Of a stretch of 64,000 bases of DNA, positions 35,216 through 48,183 are shown one piece after another. The notes beneath the pieces are model-generated. The model saw only the letters and a program-made list of their open reading frames with translations, ran no database searches and had not been told where the DNA came from. Every line of letters starts with the position of its first letter. The stretch's first letter is position 1. Source of the DNA: Homarus americanus (Eukaryota; Arthropoda; Malacostraca; Decapoda; Nephropidae); NCBI RefSeq assembly GCF_018991925.1, contig NW_024732238.1, positions 8,388,642 through 8,452,641 of the forward strand, written 5' to 3'. Both the position numbers and the translations under genes were made by a program.

Positions 35216-37054
35216 CAAGGATTTGCTTTATAAGGTAGTTAAAATATTGGATTTTTCTTTTTGAATTGCAAGATCACGGATGCATCCAGGGAGTATTCCG
35301 TGATCTGTACCTTAACTTACAGAAAACTATCATGTTTATTAATATGCGTTAATAATCGTGTAGGTCTGTTGGAATAGAATAACTTGGGATTGTCAATAAA
35401 TCCTGTTTGAATATGGCGGGTGAGTGCGCAGTCAGAGCGCGGTAGAGGGTGCAGCACCCGTCGTGACGTCATATACATCTTGCTCTCTAGTGGTTGCTAT
35501 TTTATTCATGGCTGTGTGGTAATTGTACACTATTTTAATTCAATTTTGTTATCTCATCTTGTATTTTTAATTAATATGGCATTATTGAATGACTGATGTA
35601 AGTAACGAAATTTATATAATGTCGCAAATCTACAAGAGAAAAATTCATGTCACGATTTTGGCAACAACTCATCAGTCTTCTGGCGGCTCAGCTGTTAGTG
35701 GTAAAGCCGTCTGCTACGTCAAGTGAATTTTCGTTTATTTACATTCTAACGTCAATTCGTCTGTGTCAGGTAGGTGATGAATGGCAATGTTTATGTGTGG
35801 ACAAGCAGCTGGTATACCCACGGTCTCCCACAGAGGAACTAAGTGACCAAGAACATAAGGAAGCAAGTGGTTGTACTGTAGAGTGGTCGTCTCGGCCGCA
35901 TACTGACTCCAATCGTTTTCAGTGATCGAGATGGGAAAAATATGGAACAATTGTTCCCATTTCCCTCAGCCCAACATTTCTGTATACATCAGAAACCTCG
36001 AAAACGGCGTTTATTAATTGAATTCGATTCATGCATTGTCTTTTGGTAGTAAATGAAGTGTGTATGTGTGTGTGTGTGTGTGGGGCAAGTCAGGCAGACC
36101 CTTATTCCCTACCTTGTTTTCGGTTCCAACAAATTAATCGTTATTTGGGTCTTTAATTACCTACTTTGATTTGCAGAACGTTGAGAAAATCGCCATCTAG
36201 GGAGTCGAGTAAGACCAACAGTGTGGTTTCTTTGTTATTATTAGAATCTTCAGTGATTCTCTATATCCACTTAAATAAACATCTTCCTCCTAGGCATCAG
36301 ATGACATTTAACAGGTGAAATAAAATCCCCAATCTGACTTATGCACCATCACATGGAAAGTCCTCATAATAGATGGACACAATATAAAATGGTGAGTTAT
36401 GCTGTATTTTGTTTGTGTACAGGAAGATGTAATTCTGGCAGAATAATTCAACTAGAATTATATACCTTATCCTGCAATGCCTTATAATGTGTCATCTTAT
36501 TCTTGAGCCAGTATATTTCCTCTGCCTTGTACAGTAAATTTGGGAAGAAGTTGAAGTTATATTAATATTTCTCTTCAATGTTCTGTAAAAAATAATATAA
36601 TTTAATACTTGTGATGTTTATGTTGTGAATGAAGGCACTACACACCTGTATGTTCAGGCCTTCATTAAATTGTGTGACCCTAGTTGGTACAGTACCTACT
36701 CTTTGTGACTACTGTCGGTTCCTAAGTAAGCTTAATTAATATAGTGTACAGTACAGTACCTATATGGAGTACTTTATGAGAATTGATTTTTCTCCGAATT
36801 TTCTGTGATTTAAGGAGAAGTAAACTTGATATATTAAAGTTTTTTACATTTTGATTTAGAATTTATGAAAAACCTTTATACTGTATTGTATTTTCTTCAT
36901 AAGTTATATAATCTACTTTTTCTACCATACTATAACAGTGTGTTCTTCAAATGCCTTTTTCTCTCAGTAATTGAAGACGTGTTTTCTTTCTGCAAATATT
37001 TAGGTAAATGTTTGTTTTAGTTACACAACAGAAACTAAAAAAAAATTGTTTTTT
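35216..37054. other. Unassigned sequence, one CRE site
   Basis: ATGGCGG followed by GTGAGT occurs at 35,413-35,425, with a CRE TGACGTCA about 40 bp downstream (35,464-35,471). A short (TG)n run lies near 36,065. No coding exon could be supported. Confidence 0.35.
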
Positions 37055-37570
37055 TCAGGATGTATTTTATGCTGTTTCAAATGATTTTGACCTTCATTTC
37101 CGTCACAAATGAGCCATTATGGAGCTATGACCCCACCAATTACTGACAATTATGGTGGTTCAAAGTGGGCAGAGCTTTCAAGTAGAGAGAAATCGTGAGG
37201 TGAAATACTAAAAAGAACACCAAACAAACCTTTGAAAACCTTACCTAACCTACCCGGTATAAAAATCCTAAAACTATAAAAAGTTTACCTTATTTGTGTT
37301 TTTGGTATTTAGTATGTGATAGTGGTGTTGTTTTTGGTGGTCAGATGAGGAGGAACCCATAAACTCAAAAGCAATTCTTAACCTTTTTACAAGTTAGGAA
37401 AGGTTAGGTAAGGTTTTCAAAGTTTTTTTTTTTTTTTTTTAATCACCTCTACCTACTTTGAACAACCATGATTGTCAGTAATTGGTCAAATCTCCATAAT
37501 TGCTCCTTTGCGACGGATGTGAAGGTCAGATTCATTAGAAACAGCACAAAGTACACCTGTAAAACCAATT
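37055..37570. repeat. Foldback inverted repeat, arms about 190 bp
   Basis: The left arm (about 37,059-37,250) reads ATGCTGTTTCAAATGATTTT, TTATGGAGCTATGACC, CAATTACTGACAATTATGG and CTTTGAAAACCTTACCTAAC. The reverse complement of about 37,395-37,566 matches it with small differences. The right arm carries an 18-T tract. The centre holds about 145 bp. This is MITE-like; no target duplication is evident. Confidence 0.7.
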
Positions 37571-37734
37571 TTTTTAGTATTTTCTGTGGTGTAACTAAAA
37601 CAAATCTTTACCAATATTTATATTGGATAGATTTATTAATTGTGCCTAGCTGGTCTCCCATAAGGTTCAGTAAAGGCCATTCCCAAAGCACAGCAGAAAA
37701 CTGTATTACCTGGGGGAATTTTTTTTTCAACTGA

Positions 37735-37830
37735 GTGGGGTCATGGTGGATAACATCCTTCTCATATCCAAGTCACAGTGGTGAGAGGCAAGCAGAATAC
37801 AGCTCTACCTCTGGCGTGTAATTTTTATAT
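37735..37830 (-). mobile_element. SINE head fragment
   Basis: The minus strand has GCCAGAGGTAGAGCTGTATT, then TGCCTCTCACCACTG and GAGAAGGATGTTATCC. This is the tRNA-like head and start of the body shared with the SINEs at 33.2 and 53.7 kb. Confidence 0.5.
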
Positions 37831-38786
37831 GGATATACAGTTGCGCAAAAATTTATTAGCAAGGCAACATTAATAAAATATATCGGAAAAAATGGAACAT
37901 GAAACACTGCCTGTTGTTATGTTTTGCCTGTTGACACCTGTTTGTTCATGAGGTACAGTACGTACCTACTGTAGTGTCTCACTGAAAATGTTGTTGATAT
38001 TCATTTATATAAAGTGCTGGTGTATGAAGATTACTTTGTCCTGACCCCATTATTTCACGAGTTTTTTTTTAATATTTTCATTAAAAAAGTAAACTCAGTT
38101 GCTTATATTTCAGCTAATAATTTACTATACTGTAATGAGTTTCTAATACAGTAATTGAATTAGATTGATAAGAGCATAATTATTTTGTATCTGTGTATGG
38201 GTGACTGAGCTACTCTTGGTTACCTCATGCAGTCCTTACTCTAAAACATTCAGGTAATGACCTTGTAGTTTCTCCTTCAACAGCTAAGGTTACGTCACCC
38301 CCTATTACTGTTCTGTACTGTAACAGCAGTAGTAGTCACCCCCTAGTACTGTACTGTACTGTAGCAGCAGTAGTAAGAGGAGATCTAATAGTAATAGCAC
38401 AACGATAATACAGAGGAGCTCTTGGGTTGTATTACAATATAAGCATTTACACGATCTCTACACAAATTTTTAAAGTAGTGTGTATGTTGTACATTTTTTG
38501 AGACACACTGTAGCAAATCATTCAGGTTGATGGTTAACTGTATCTTGTAATGCATCTCATCACTGTTCTATGAGTTCTAAGTTGATGGTCAGTGATACTT
38601 TATTCTGCCTTCCTCTGATCACCTGTATGTCACCTAAAATGTTCGAGGAATTGTGGAGGTTAAGGTCACCATGATACCGGTACATGCTGTACCTCACCAG
38701 GACTACCAGCTGTTGCTAGTTCTTTTGGGTAGAGTGACATGCAACTATTTGTTCAGAGAAAAAATGTCCTTCACTGTAAAGCCCGG
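37831..38786. other. Unassigned sequence
   Basis: No gene was recognised. Short direct repeats of CCCCCTA(T/G)TACTGT type occur near 38,297-38,360. Confidence 0.35.
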
Positions 38787-38939
<153 letters not shown>

Positions 38940-39257
38940 TGTAGAGCCACAATGAAAATGTGGATAAGATAAATCTTGATAAAATCACACAGGGAAAAGG
39001 GAAACAATGGAGCACCTTAGCTTTCGTCTTTATTCAAGACATCTTCAGAGGCAACTGAATTACATGGACAGAGAGAAGCTTAAGTACTGTACACAGGGTG
39101 ACCTTGCTAAACATGAGGTCAGGTCATAAACATGACATCCACTAATCCGCACACCAACACCACCACACTCGCAAAGGAGCTTATGAGAAAAGGCAATGTG
39201 ACTAGTCAAGTTAAGTCAGGTCAAAAATATGGGACCCACTAATCATCTATCGTACAT

Positions 39258-39980
39258 CTAACTCCAATGTTTTAAAAGCATTTTTAACCTTGGGCCGCTG
39301 ACAAATAAATTTGTGTAACATATTATCAGTTTTGTACTGACCATCACTGAGGCTTCAACCAGAAGTCTTTCTGTGACACATGATGACTTATACACTTCTA
39401 AACTGTTTTCCAAATCAATGGGATGATTATTGTTCTTAACATGAACGAACGGTGCACTGCTTTCAGATGCTGTTCTGATATTGTACTTGTGCTGTTTAAT
39501 TCTGAGTTGCAATGCTTTCCCAGTCTGTCCTACATAATTTTCATTACAATTGCTACATGGAATGCAGTAAACACTTCCATTTACATTCAAGGTTGGAATA
39601 TTCTTGAGTAATATATTAGTAATAGTTGAGTCATACTTAAAAACAACATTAATATTTAATAATTTAAGGGACTGAACTAACGGGACATCTGCATTGCGAT
39701 GAGGCAGAGTCAAATTATTCTTAAATGTAGGAATTTGCCGCCTGATTTGAGTAGAATGAAAGGATTTTTTACCCCTTTTAAAACAAAGATCAACAAACAA
39801 TGAAGGGTACCCAAGTTTTTGTGCAATGGACTGAATGTGTTTCAGTTCTTCATCAATATATTCAGTGTCACAAATATGGAAACATCTCAAAAACATACCA
39901 GAAAAAACTGACACTGGTAGATTCCAGGTGACTCGATAAAAAATGTATGAAACTGCTACCTGTGTAGGCTTTCTGTACAC
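39258..39980 (-). pseudogene. Penelope-like RT thumb and GIY-YIG endonuclease
   Basis: This 240-codon frame opens with YRKPTQVAV, the conserved VYRKPT step at the end of the Penelope-like reverse transcriptase. A helical region with ICDTEYIDEELKHIQSIAQK (residues 37-56) follows. It then has a GIY-YIG nuclease: VYCIPCSNC (137-145), YVGQTGK (149-155), R160 and H164, then HPIDLENS. The nuclease nicks the target DNA so that the reverse transcriptase can prime from it. A cysteine pair before the YVG strand is typical of this group. The frame is intact over the nuclease, but the RT upstream is frameshifted and the palm is missing, so the copy cannot move by itself. Confidence 0.85.
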
Positions 39981-40130
39981 CTTAAATTTATAATTATGAC
40001 CATATCTAATGATAGCATATCAAGAAATGGAAGCGATCCATTTATTTCTCTTTCAATTTTGAACGTAATACTAGTCCAACCTTGAATGTAGAGCATCATT
40101 TTCATATTCCAGATGAATTTTTCTGTTCCG
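39981..40130 (-). pseudogene. Penelope-like RT segment, frameshifted
   Basis: The frame reads FKIEREINGSLPFLDML, a conserved RT block in Penelope-like elements, before a one-frame shift near 40,010-40,020. The next residues (YGHNYKFKVYRKPT) are in the frame of the downstream nuclease ORF. Confidence 0.75.
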
Positions 40131-40345
40131 TCTGATTTTCTTCTATGCAACATAATTTTCCGCCAATCCGGCCGGGGATAGCCGGTCACTAGGGGGGGGA
40201 CTTGTGGGGCAGGATACATGGACCTGGGTTCACCCTCTGTACACGAGTATCGGCTAGATCCTTGACCCCCTATCCCACGCCCCCCACAGCGGAAATCCCC
40301 TCTCTGATTCGGCTTGCCAGGGTTTGATGTGTGGTGCTGCATTCC

Positions 40346-42575
40346 ACACGCCTTAACTTCCTAAAGTAGAAAAATATAAAATCTCCTTAATCTTAGACCA
40401 AAGGAGGACTTGAAAGAAGTGAAGTGGTGTGTGGTGGGTGTGGTGCTTCATTCATCACCCTGCTTCTCCTCTGCTCGTATGTGCTGTGGTTGGAGTCAAT
40501 ACTTGGTCCATCGTCACCTCTTTATTGCTGCTGTGTCGTAGGGGGCCGTTATCCTGGCCGATCACTGCCTACAGCTTGGACATGCGACGTCAACATTTGG
40601 CTGGCCATGGGGCGGTACTGTGTGTGACATTTGACAGAGAAAGACAATCCTAAAGGGATGATGGATTAGTTGGAAGTGCATCTGTAAAAAAATAATATTT
40701 ACTTTATACATTACGTCAATGTTTGGCAACTATGGGTTCCGTCACGACAATGTTCTCAAGGCTGGTTCGAGGAGTGAAGCTCTGCTCACTACGCTGAATA
40801 GTATTTATCACTACGAGTCAAATAGTACATTATAAATCATACTAGCCTAAAGATACACCGAGTGAAGCTCTGCTCACTACGCTGAATAGTATTTATCACT
40901 TCGAGTCAAAGAGTACATTATAAATCATACTAGCCTAAAGATACACCGAGTGAAGCTCTGCAATTATCGCAATATTAAGTTACACTAACCATCATTATCA
41001 ACACACGGCTTATGGGAACAAAAGACTGGGGATTAGTGAGGTCACACGGGGCGGGACAGGTCGGGTGGGTTGGGGTGGAGCGGGTATGGAAGGGTAAGGA
41101 GAGCGAGGTGGGGATTAGGACAGGGAGGAGGATGTAGGTTGTAAGACATGTTACATTATAACAGTTAGTATGGACACAGCTTCTATCACTAAAACACAAT
41201 GGGTACATGTAGCACTGACCGACAATTAAAATGCACTAGGGATACTGAAAACGTTACCAATCGCGGGGGACACTGACAAATTATATTAAGCACTGAACAT
41301 ATTCTGGGGAGTTATGCTAACAATAATTCGCACATACAACAAATAGAAACATTTACACTAGGACACTTTTCACGCTATACTACAAGGGAATTCCTCACTA
41401 CACACTTTTAAGCAATACTCAAACTGAATTAAATGAAGGATGAGACGAGCCAGGTGTTATGTCTAAACGAGGGGGGGGCGTGGGTTCACGTTATGTACAC
41501 TGCCACCAGTGTAACACAGGAAACTATATGTTACTAGATAATAAAGTGAGGAGGGCGTGGGCTAATGTTAAGTGCACTGCCACCCTTATAATGAGGGGGA
41601 TTTAGATAGAAATCTTAGAGTGATATTATGTAGGGGGATTGTAAAGAGAAGAAGTTTGGTAGCATGGCCCAGCTGGTTATTTACTGTTGATATTATCTTA
41701 GGGGAAATCTTTCTAAACACCAATTCTAAGTACAGCTATTTATTATTCACTCAATGATGCAGATACATTAATAGATCATTATATCGAAGTTACTAGAACA
41801 TTATACAGATGTATTTACGTTACTAGACACTGACTCTCTGATACAAACATGAAATGGATATACTTCCCACCATAAGTGACTCACCCTATGGATAGCTCTG
41901 ACAATGACTCTCGTGTGACCTGAGGGAGGCCAGCAGGTGCTGTTGAAGGGAGTGCTGGACTATGTCTCCTGTGGGAGACTGCTAGCTGGAGACGCAGTGC
42001 TGGGGAGGGAAGTCTCCCTCTCGACCTCAACTAGTGACGAGCGTGACTCCTTCTTCTGTCTTCAGTGATCTGAAAGTAATCTTATGTGGTAGTGGCTGCA
42101 GGTTCTATATATTGGAGATCTCCAACCGGCAGATGACCTCTCCCAATTAACACTAAACTGGGTGTGTCTTGACATGGTGTTAGGTCGGGTAACAGAAGTG
42201 TTGGCTGGTTAGCAGTTCCTTGAATTAACAAGGTCATGATGCCGGGTTGAGCTGATCAAATGGCGGTGAGAATTCTGGTTCCCTTGTGAACTTGACCTCC
42301 CTTGGGTCAGGTCTGGACATCTGTGTTTGCCCGGGTGCGTGGTCATGTCACAGGTCGGTAATGCTTCCTAATTATTACCACCCGGGTGTGTCTTGGCTGG
42401 GTGTGGTTTCTTTAACACGGTCATATCGCCGGGTTAACTCAAGTACTTTGTGGCCATCAGCTCTCCTGGGACAGGTCTTGCTGTCACTGTAAGGTGTGTC
42501 AACTTATGTGGGTTACCACGTGGGCATCTACTTACTGTTATATGTGCTGGTCTTCTCTGGGCAGTAAGCTGTGGT
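40346..42575. other. Unassigned sequence with a local tandem duplication
   Basis: No gene was recognised. At 41,460-41,590 GAGGGGGGGGCGTGGGTTCA and a diverged relative recur with the shared phrase CACTGCCACC. At 42,360-42,420 CCGGGTGTGTCTTGGC resembles an earlier phrase near 42,160. ATGGCGGTGAG at about 42,259 looks like a start plus donor but lacks further support. Confidence 0.35.
40768..40952 (+). repeat. 91-bp tandem duplication
   Basis: GAGTGAAGCTCTGCTCACTA and the following CGCTGAATAGTATTTATCAC, through AGCCTAAAGATACACC, occur twice nearly identically. A partial third start (GAGTGAAGCTCTGC) lies at about 40,949. Confidence 0.9.
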
Positions 42576-43261
42576 CTGATAAACAATCATTACACATATA
42601 ACAGCCTTTTAACAGGTGAACAACATCACATATAACAGCCTTTAACAGGTGAACAACATCACATATAACAGCCTTTAACAGGTGAACAACATCACATATA
42701 ACAGCCTTTAACAGGTGAACAACATCACATATAACAGCCTTTTAACAGGTGAACAACATCACATATAACAGCCTTTAACAGGTGAACAACATCACATATA
42801 ACAGCCTTTTAACAGGTGAACAACATCACATATAACAGCATTTAACAGGTGAACAACATCACATATAACAGCCTTTAACAGGTGAACAACATCACATATA
42901 ACAGCCTTTAACAGGTGAACAACATCACATATAACAGCCTTTAACAGGTGAACAACATCACATATAACAGCCTTTAACAGGTGAACAACATCACGTATAA
43001 CAGCCTTTAACAGGTGAACAACATCACATATAACAGCCTTTAACAGGTGAACAACATCACATATAACAGCCTTTAACAGGTGAACAACATCACATATAAC
43101 AGCCTTTAACAGGTGAACAACATCACATATAACAGCCTTTAACAGGTGAACAACATCACATATAACAGCCTTTAACAGGTGAACAACATCACATATAACA
43201 GCATTTAACAGGTGAACAACATCACATATAACAGCATTTAACAGCTGAACAACATCACATT
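42576..43261 (+). repeat. 33-bp minisatellite, left part
   Basis: About 20 units of CATCACATATAACAGCCTTT plus AACAGGTGAACAA. Units are very uniform except for CCTTTT length variants, a few GCATTT variants and AACAGCTGAAC in the last unit. The array continues after the transposon at 44,992. Confidence 0.95.
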
Positions 43262-44991
43262 TGAGGCGCTCTGCATTAGAAGGGAGTGAAGCGACAAATT
43301 AAAAAAGCTGAGAAAAACGCGTTTAAAGTTTTTCGAAGTTCAAACAACCATAATTTTTTTTGTTTTTTAAGCTTGAGGGTGTATTTTTTTATATTGTACG
43401 ACTCAATCCCTCTCCTAGCGAACTGTGAAAACTGGAAGTTAGTACTGTAAATATTTATTATTTTATCGTGAGTTGAATGAGAATAACTACCCGTGATGTA
43501 CAGTTGTTTGATCTTCAAACCAACAATAATCGCATTTTTCTGCAAAATTTTCTTATTATTGTGGACTAATACTGTAAAACAAGTTAATGATCACCAAAAA
43601 CAGCACTCGTCTTACACCCCCCCATAAACCCCCCAATGAAATAATAATAATAAAACTCATTTGCCTATCAGTATTTATCTTTCCGTCCCTAATATTAGCC
43701 AAAGATTTATAATATTGTTAAGTATAATAGTGTGTAATAATAAGGAAACACCACTACATCCTTCCCCACCCCACCATTAACCTCCCCCCCAACGTAATTA
43801 ACATACAAATACAAAGGCGGAGAAAGTTTGCATAATTTTTGGTAAAAACGGTATTGTGATAATAGTATTACAATCTTACTTTGTTTAGTTCCTTCGTTTT
43901 ATTATCCCTGAAGATCGTAGTAAGTTGAAGTTACGTAAATCCTGAGGAGTGCGTATAACTTTAACTGCCTCATCATAATCAATCACGTTCTGATCAGAGT
44001 TTTTCTCTGCACTCTTTAAAACTCGCCACCTAGATTCTTCATCAACTAAATCATTGATTATTGATGCCGGCGACAGTTCAGTTTCATTATAAGACTGAGT
44101 TATGGGCTCACTTTCTCTAGCATTCGTTGGGTCAGGCTCATTTTCATCACTATCAAGGTCATTGGATGTCTCCTTCACTGTCCACTTCTACCTCCTCACA
44201 GTCTATGTTCTTGTTGTGATACATTCGTGCCACTGTTTGTGTTACTATTTTCATCTTCACTTTCATCGTCATTAATGCCATCAGTGCATGTCACGAAACT
44301 CTGTACCGGAACACAGTCTGCAAAAAGGTCTTGTGATGCATAGCAGCCTTTTTTGTATTATGAGTATACCAATATCACTATCACCAAGCATTCCTGGGGT
44401 GTTCACTTGAGCACTGTCGTCACTAAACACACACTCAGGAATAATAGGCTCCTGAACCCACACCAGAAGGCCTGGCCTCACTCGAGTCTTGCTCTAATAT
44501 CTGGCAGATATTGCACAGCACTTCTGTGAAACATGAATAACGTCAATGTTACGCCGAAAAGTTATCCAAAATAACAGTAGAACGTACACTTAACCTCCTT
44601 ATGCTATACAACTCGCCAAAACTAACAAGGAGGCAGCATCTGGGCGTGCGGAATGGCCGAGGAGCTGTGATGTAGCAAGGGGAAATCCATTGTGATTGGC
44701 TGCTTCAGGGGGTATGGTCTGAGGGAGGCGCGCTGTCATTGGCTCTTGCTCCACTCGCTCTGAATGGGATGTTGCCACCTTCTTTGACTGAGTGCACATC
44801 CAGATACGTAACTCCAGGCCTGAGGCGAAATCACACCTTATTTTTTAAGGACTTTTTACCATATTTCTATTCTAGCTAGAGGGTTACATCTAACGCCAAC
44901 CTGAAGAGGAAGGATGAAAATAGTGATATCCATCAAAAAATGCATTTTGGCTGGTGTGTCGCTTTACCCCCTTCTAATGCTGAGCGCCTCA
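43262..44991. mobile_element. 1.73-kb TIR transposon, superfamily unassigned
   Basis: The ends are 35-bp terminal inverted repeats. The left end starts TGAGGCGCTCTGCATTAGAA and runs to GAAGCGACA. The right end, read inward, is TGAGGCGCTCAGCATTAGAA running to AAAGCGACA, with four mismatches. The element interrupts a 33-bp minisatellite whose phase resumes directly after it, so the empty site is known: CATCACATATAACAG. The flanks (TT left, TA right) fit a TA duplication with one mutation. Coding sequence inside is short and decayed, so this may be an internally deleted derivative. The termini match no transposon family I can name. Confidence 0.85.
43885..44178 (-). pseudogene. Acidic ORF inside the TIR transposon
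   Basis: This 97-codon frame starts METSNDLDSDENEPDP-like (with K as residue 2). It is rich in Asp, Glu and Ser up to residue 50 and turns basic at its end (SGIIKRRN). A second short frame with acidic residues lies at 44,281-44,481. Acidic N-termini are common in several cut-and-paste transposases such as piggyBac, but no DDE/D core is visible and the termini are not of piggyBac type. It is most likely the remnant of the N-terminal part of the element's transposase. Confidence 0.4.
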
Positions 44992-45090
44992 TATAACAGC
45001 CTTTAACAGCTGAACCACATCACATATAACAGCCTTTAACAGCTGAACCACATCACATATAACAGCCTTTAACAGCTGAACAACATATAC
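44992..45090 (+). repeat. 33-bp minisatellite, right part
   Basis: Three units continue the array after the transposon. They carry the AACAGCTGAAC variant also present in the last unit before the insertion, as expected for neighbouring units. Confidence 0.9.
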
Positions 45091-46479
<1,389 letters not shown>

Positions 46480-47110
46480 CATTACATCTTGAGGGACCTC
46501 TTATCTGATGGGGTAGCTACAACAGCAGAACCCCCTTGCCAACCTGTCACTATATATATCCCTTGTCCTCTCGGTTCCTTTTATCCCATCCCCTGTTTCT
46601 CCTTAATATATTGCTCCACCTTCCCTTCCCATGATGTAGGTGGTCTCCCTCAACCCAGTGTATCTGCTACACTACCCAAGTATGCCCTCTCTACCATCCT
46701 TCCTCTGACATCCTGCTCACATATGTATAACATCTCTCTGAACCTCCCTTCATCCATTCCACCACTCCACAATATTACACCTTTGCCATCCTTGTCATGC
46801 TAAATACCCCATATGCACCCTTATGTTTTACTCCTTCCATTTTGGTTACTTTATATCCAGTCCTCAGGTGACTCACTACCATAAGTCAGGGTATAAGGTA
46901 TTATACTGTCTCTAAGTCTCCACCCCTTCTTTTTATGTCTTTTCTTCTTTATCTTCCAGGCTCACACTCCTCCTCCCTTTAATGATACTTTACAGCGCTC
47001 TAGTCACCTGTCTCCATCATTTTGTTTTAACCATTATTTTTATTTTCCATTGAGCCAATATTATTTCACTTCACTTCCAAATTCTGGAATTCTTTACCTC
47101 CTCTAGACTG
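46480..47110 (-). pseudogene. LINE polymerase C-terminus, third lineage
   Basis: The minus strand carries a decayed endonuclease/reverse-transcriptase type C-terminus. EVKEFQNLEV (about 47,100) leads to VVSHLRTGYKVTKMEGVKH (about 46,850) and the CGVVEWMKGGSERCYTYVSR block (about 46,700-46,760). The last part is GRPPTSWEGKVEQYI (about 46,610-46,650). The GRP..W step after a basic helical block is typical of the polymerase end in several LINE groups. Stops interrupt every frame, so it is old. It differs from the 11-21 kb family, which has a LERLNLPSLYYRR-type end. Confidence 0.65.
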
Positions 47111-48183
47111 CAAGCCATTACAGGCATTTCCCAATTTATGAAAGGATTCTCTTTCTGTAAAACCTTTTATAAATACTGTATATTTTTGGGGAAATTGAGT
47201 CACATTTTTCAAAAACTTCTTTTATAAAAGCTGAGACATAAACTCCTGCAAAATTTCCCTGAAACATCTTAAATTGCCACAAAACATGTTTTTAATGAAA
47301 ATTTTTGGTGTACACAATGATTATAAACCAATACTGTATTTAACAAAACAAGTCAAATACCTGCACATGCAGCAGTGCATTACAGTAATAATTTTGTGCC
47401 TGTACTTATGAAAAACTGGATGAGATTTGAAACAAAGTGAACAGTATGAAATGCTAAGCCAATACCTGGCGTAATAAATATATTACTGTAATAAAACAGT
47501 TATTTCCATTTTATTGTTGGAGGTACTGTAATGTTCTCAACAACAGCAAAAATCCTACACCCAACACCTGATGAGTTATTGCATCATTCTAAATTCCAGT
47601 CACTTTGTGTACACGGCACAAATGCTGCCATCAGTTAGCTGAAGCTACACTTATGCTTTTTCATGTGTTGCTGACAATATTCACCCCTGCAATTATTGTT
47701 CACTTCCAAATTCCATACAGTATTTTTTCTTTTAACTTTATATGGTATCTCTACTATATTGGTCCGTTTCCCAATGGTTACAGAGATGTGCAGTGAACTA
47801 ATACAGTTACATGTGAGAGATGTGTGTCACATAACATCAGGTGTATGGACCTCTCCTATTCCTATGTGGTATGATTTATCAATACAAGCTGCATGAAACT
47901 GATTCAAAACAGTGAGGTCGTCATTATGAACTGTAAGGCCTCTTAATGAAGACCACTGCCTTAGTAGGGTGTGCATGTGTATCATCTAGTGGTACGCCAT
48001 TAATCAAGTTAGATGTGGATATGCCATTGACATTCACGAGTGAGGAATATGTGTATGGGTTATCGGTGGAAATGGCTGTTATTTGTCATATTATTTTAAT
48101 TCTCTTGATTGTAGTACAGGTGTACACACTTCTCCCCATATAAAATATCTCCGTCACCATTGTGAATCGGACCAATGTTCATA
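47111..48183. other. Unassigned AT-rich sequence
   Basis: No gene was recognised; open frames are short with no family resemblance. TA-flanked Tigger-like termini begin at its right edge. Confidence 0.4.

Noticed and set aside
42255..42270. ATGGCGGTGAG as a third start-donor site
   Set aside because: There is no supporting promoter motif or plausible exon, and the string is expected by chance in 64 kb.
43885..44178. A piggyBac transposase
   Set aside because: The acidic N-terminus alone is not diagnostic. The termini do not begin CCC and the target is not TTAA.
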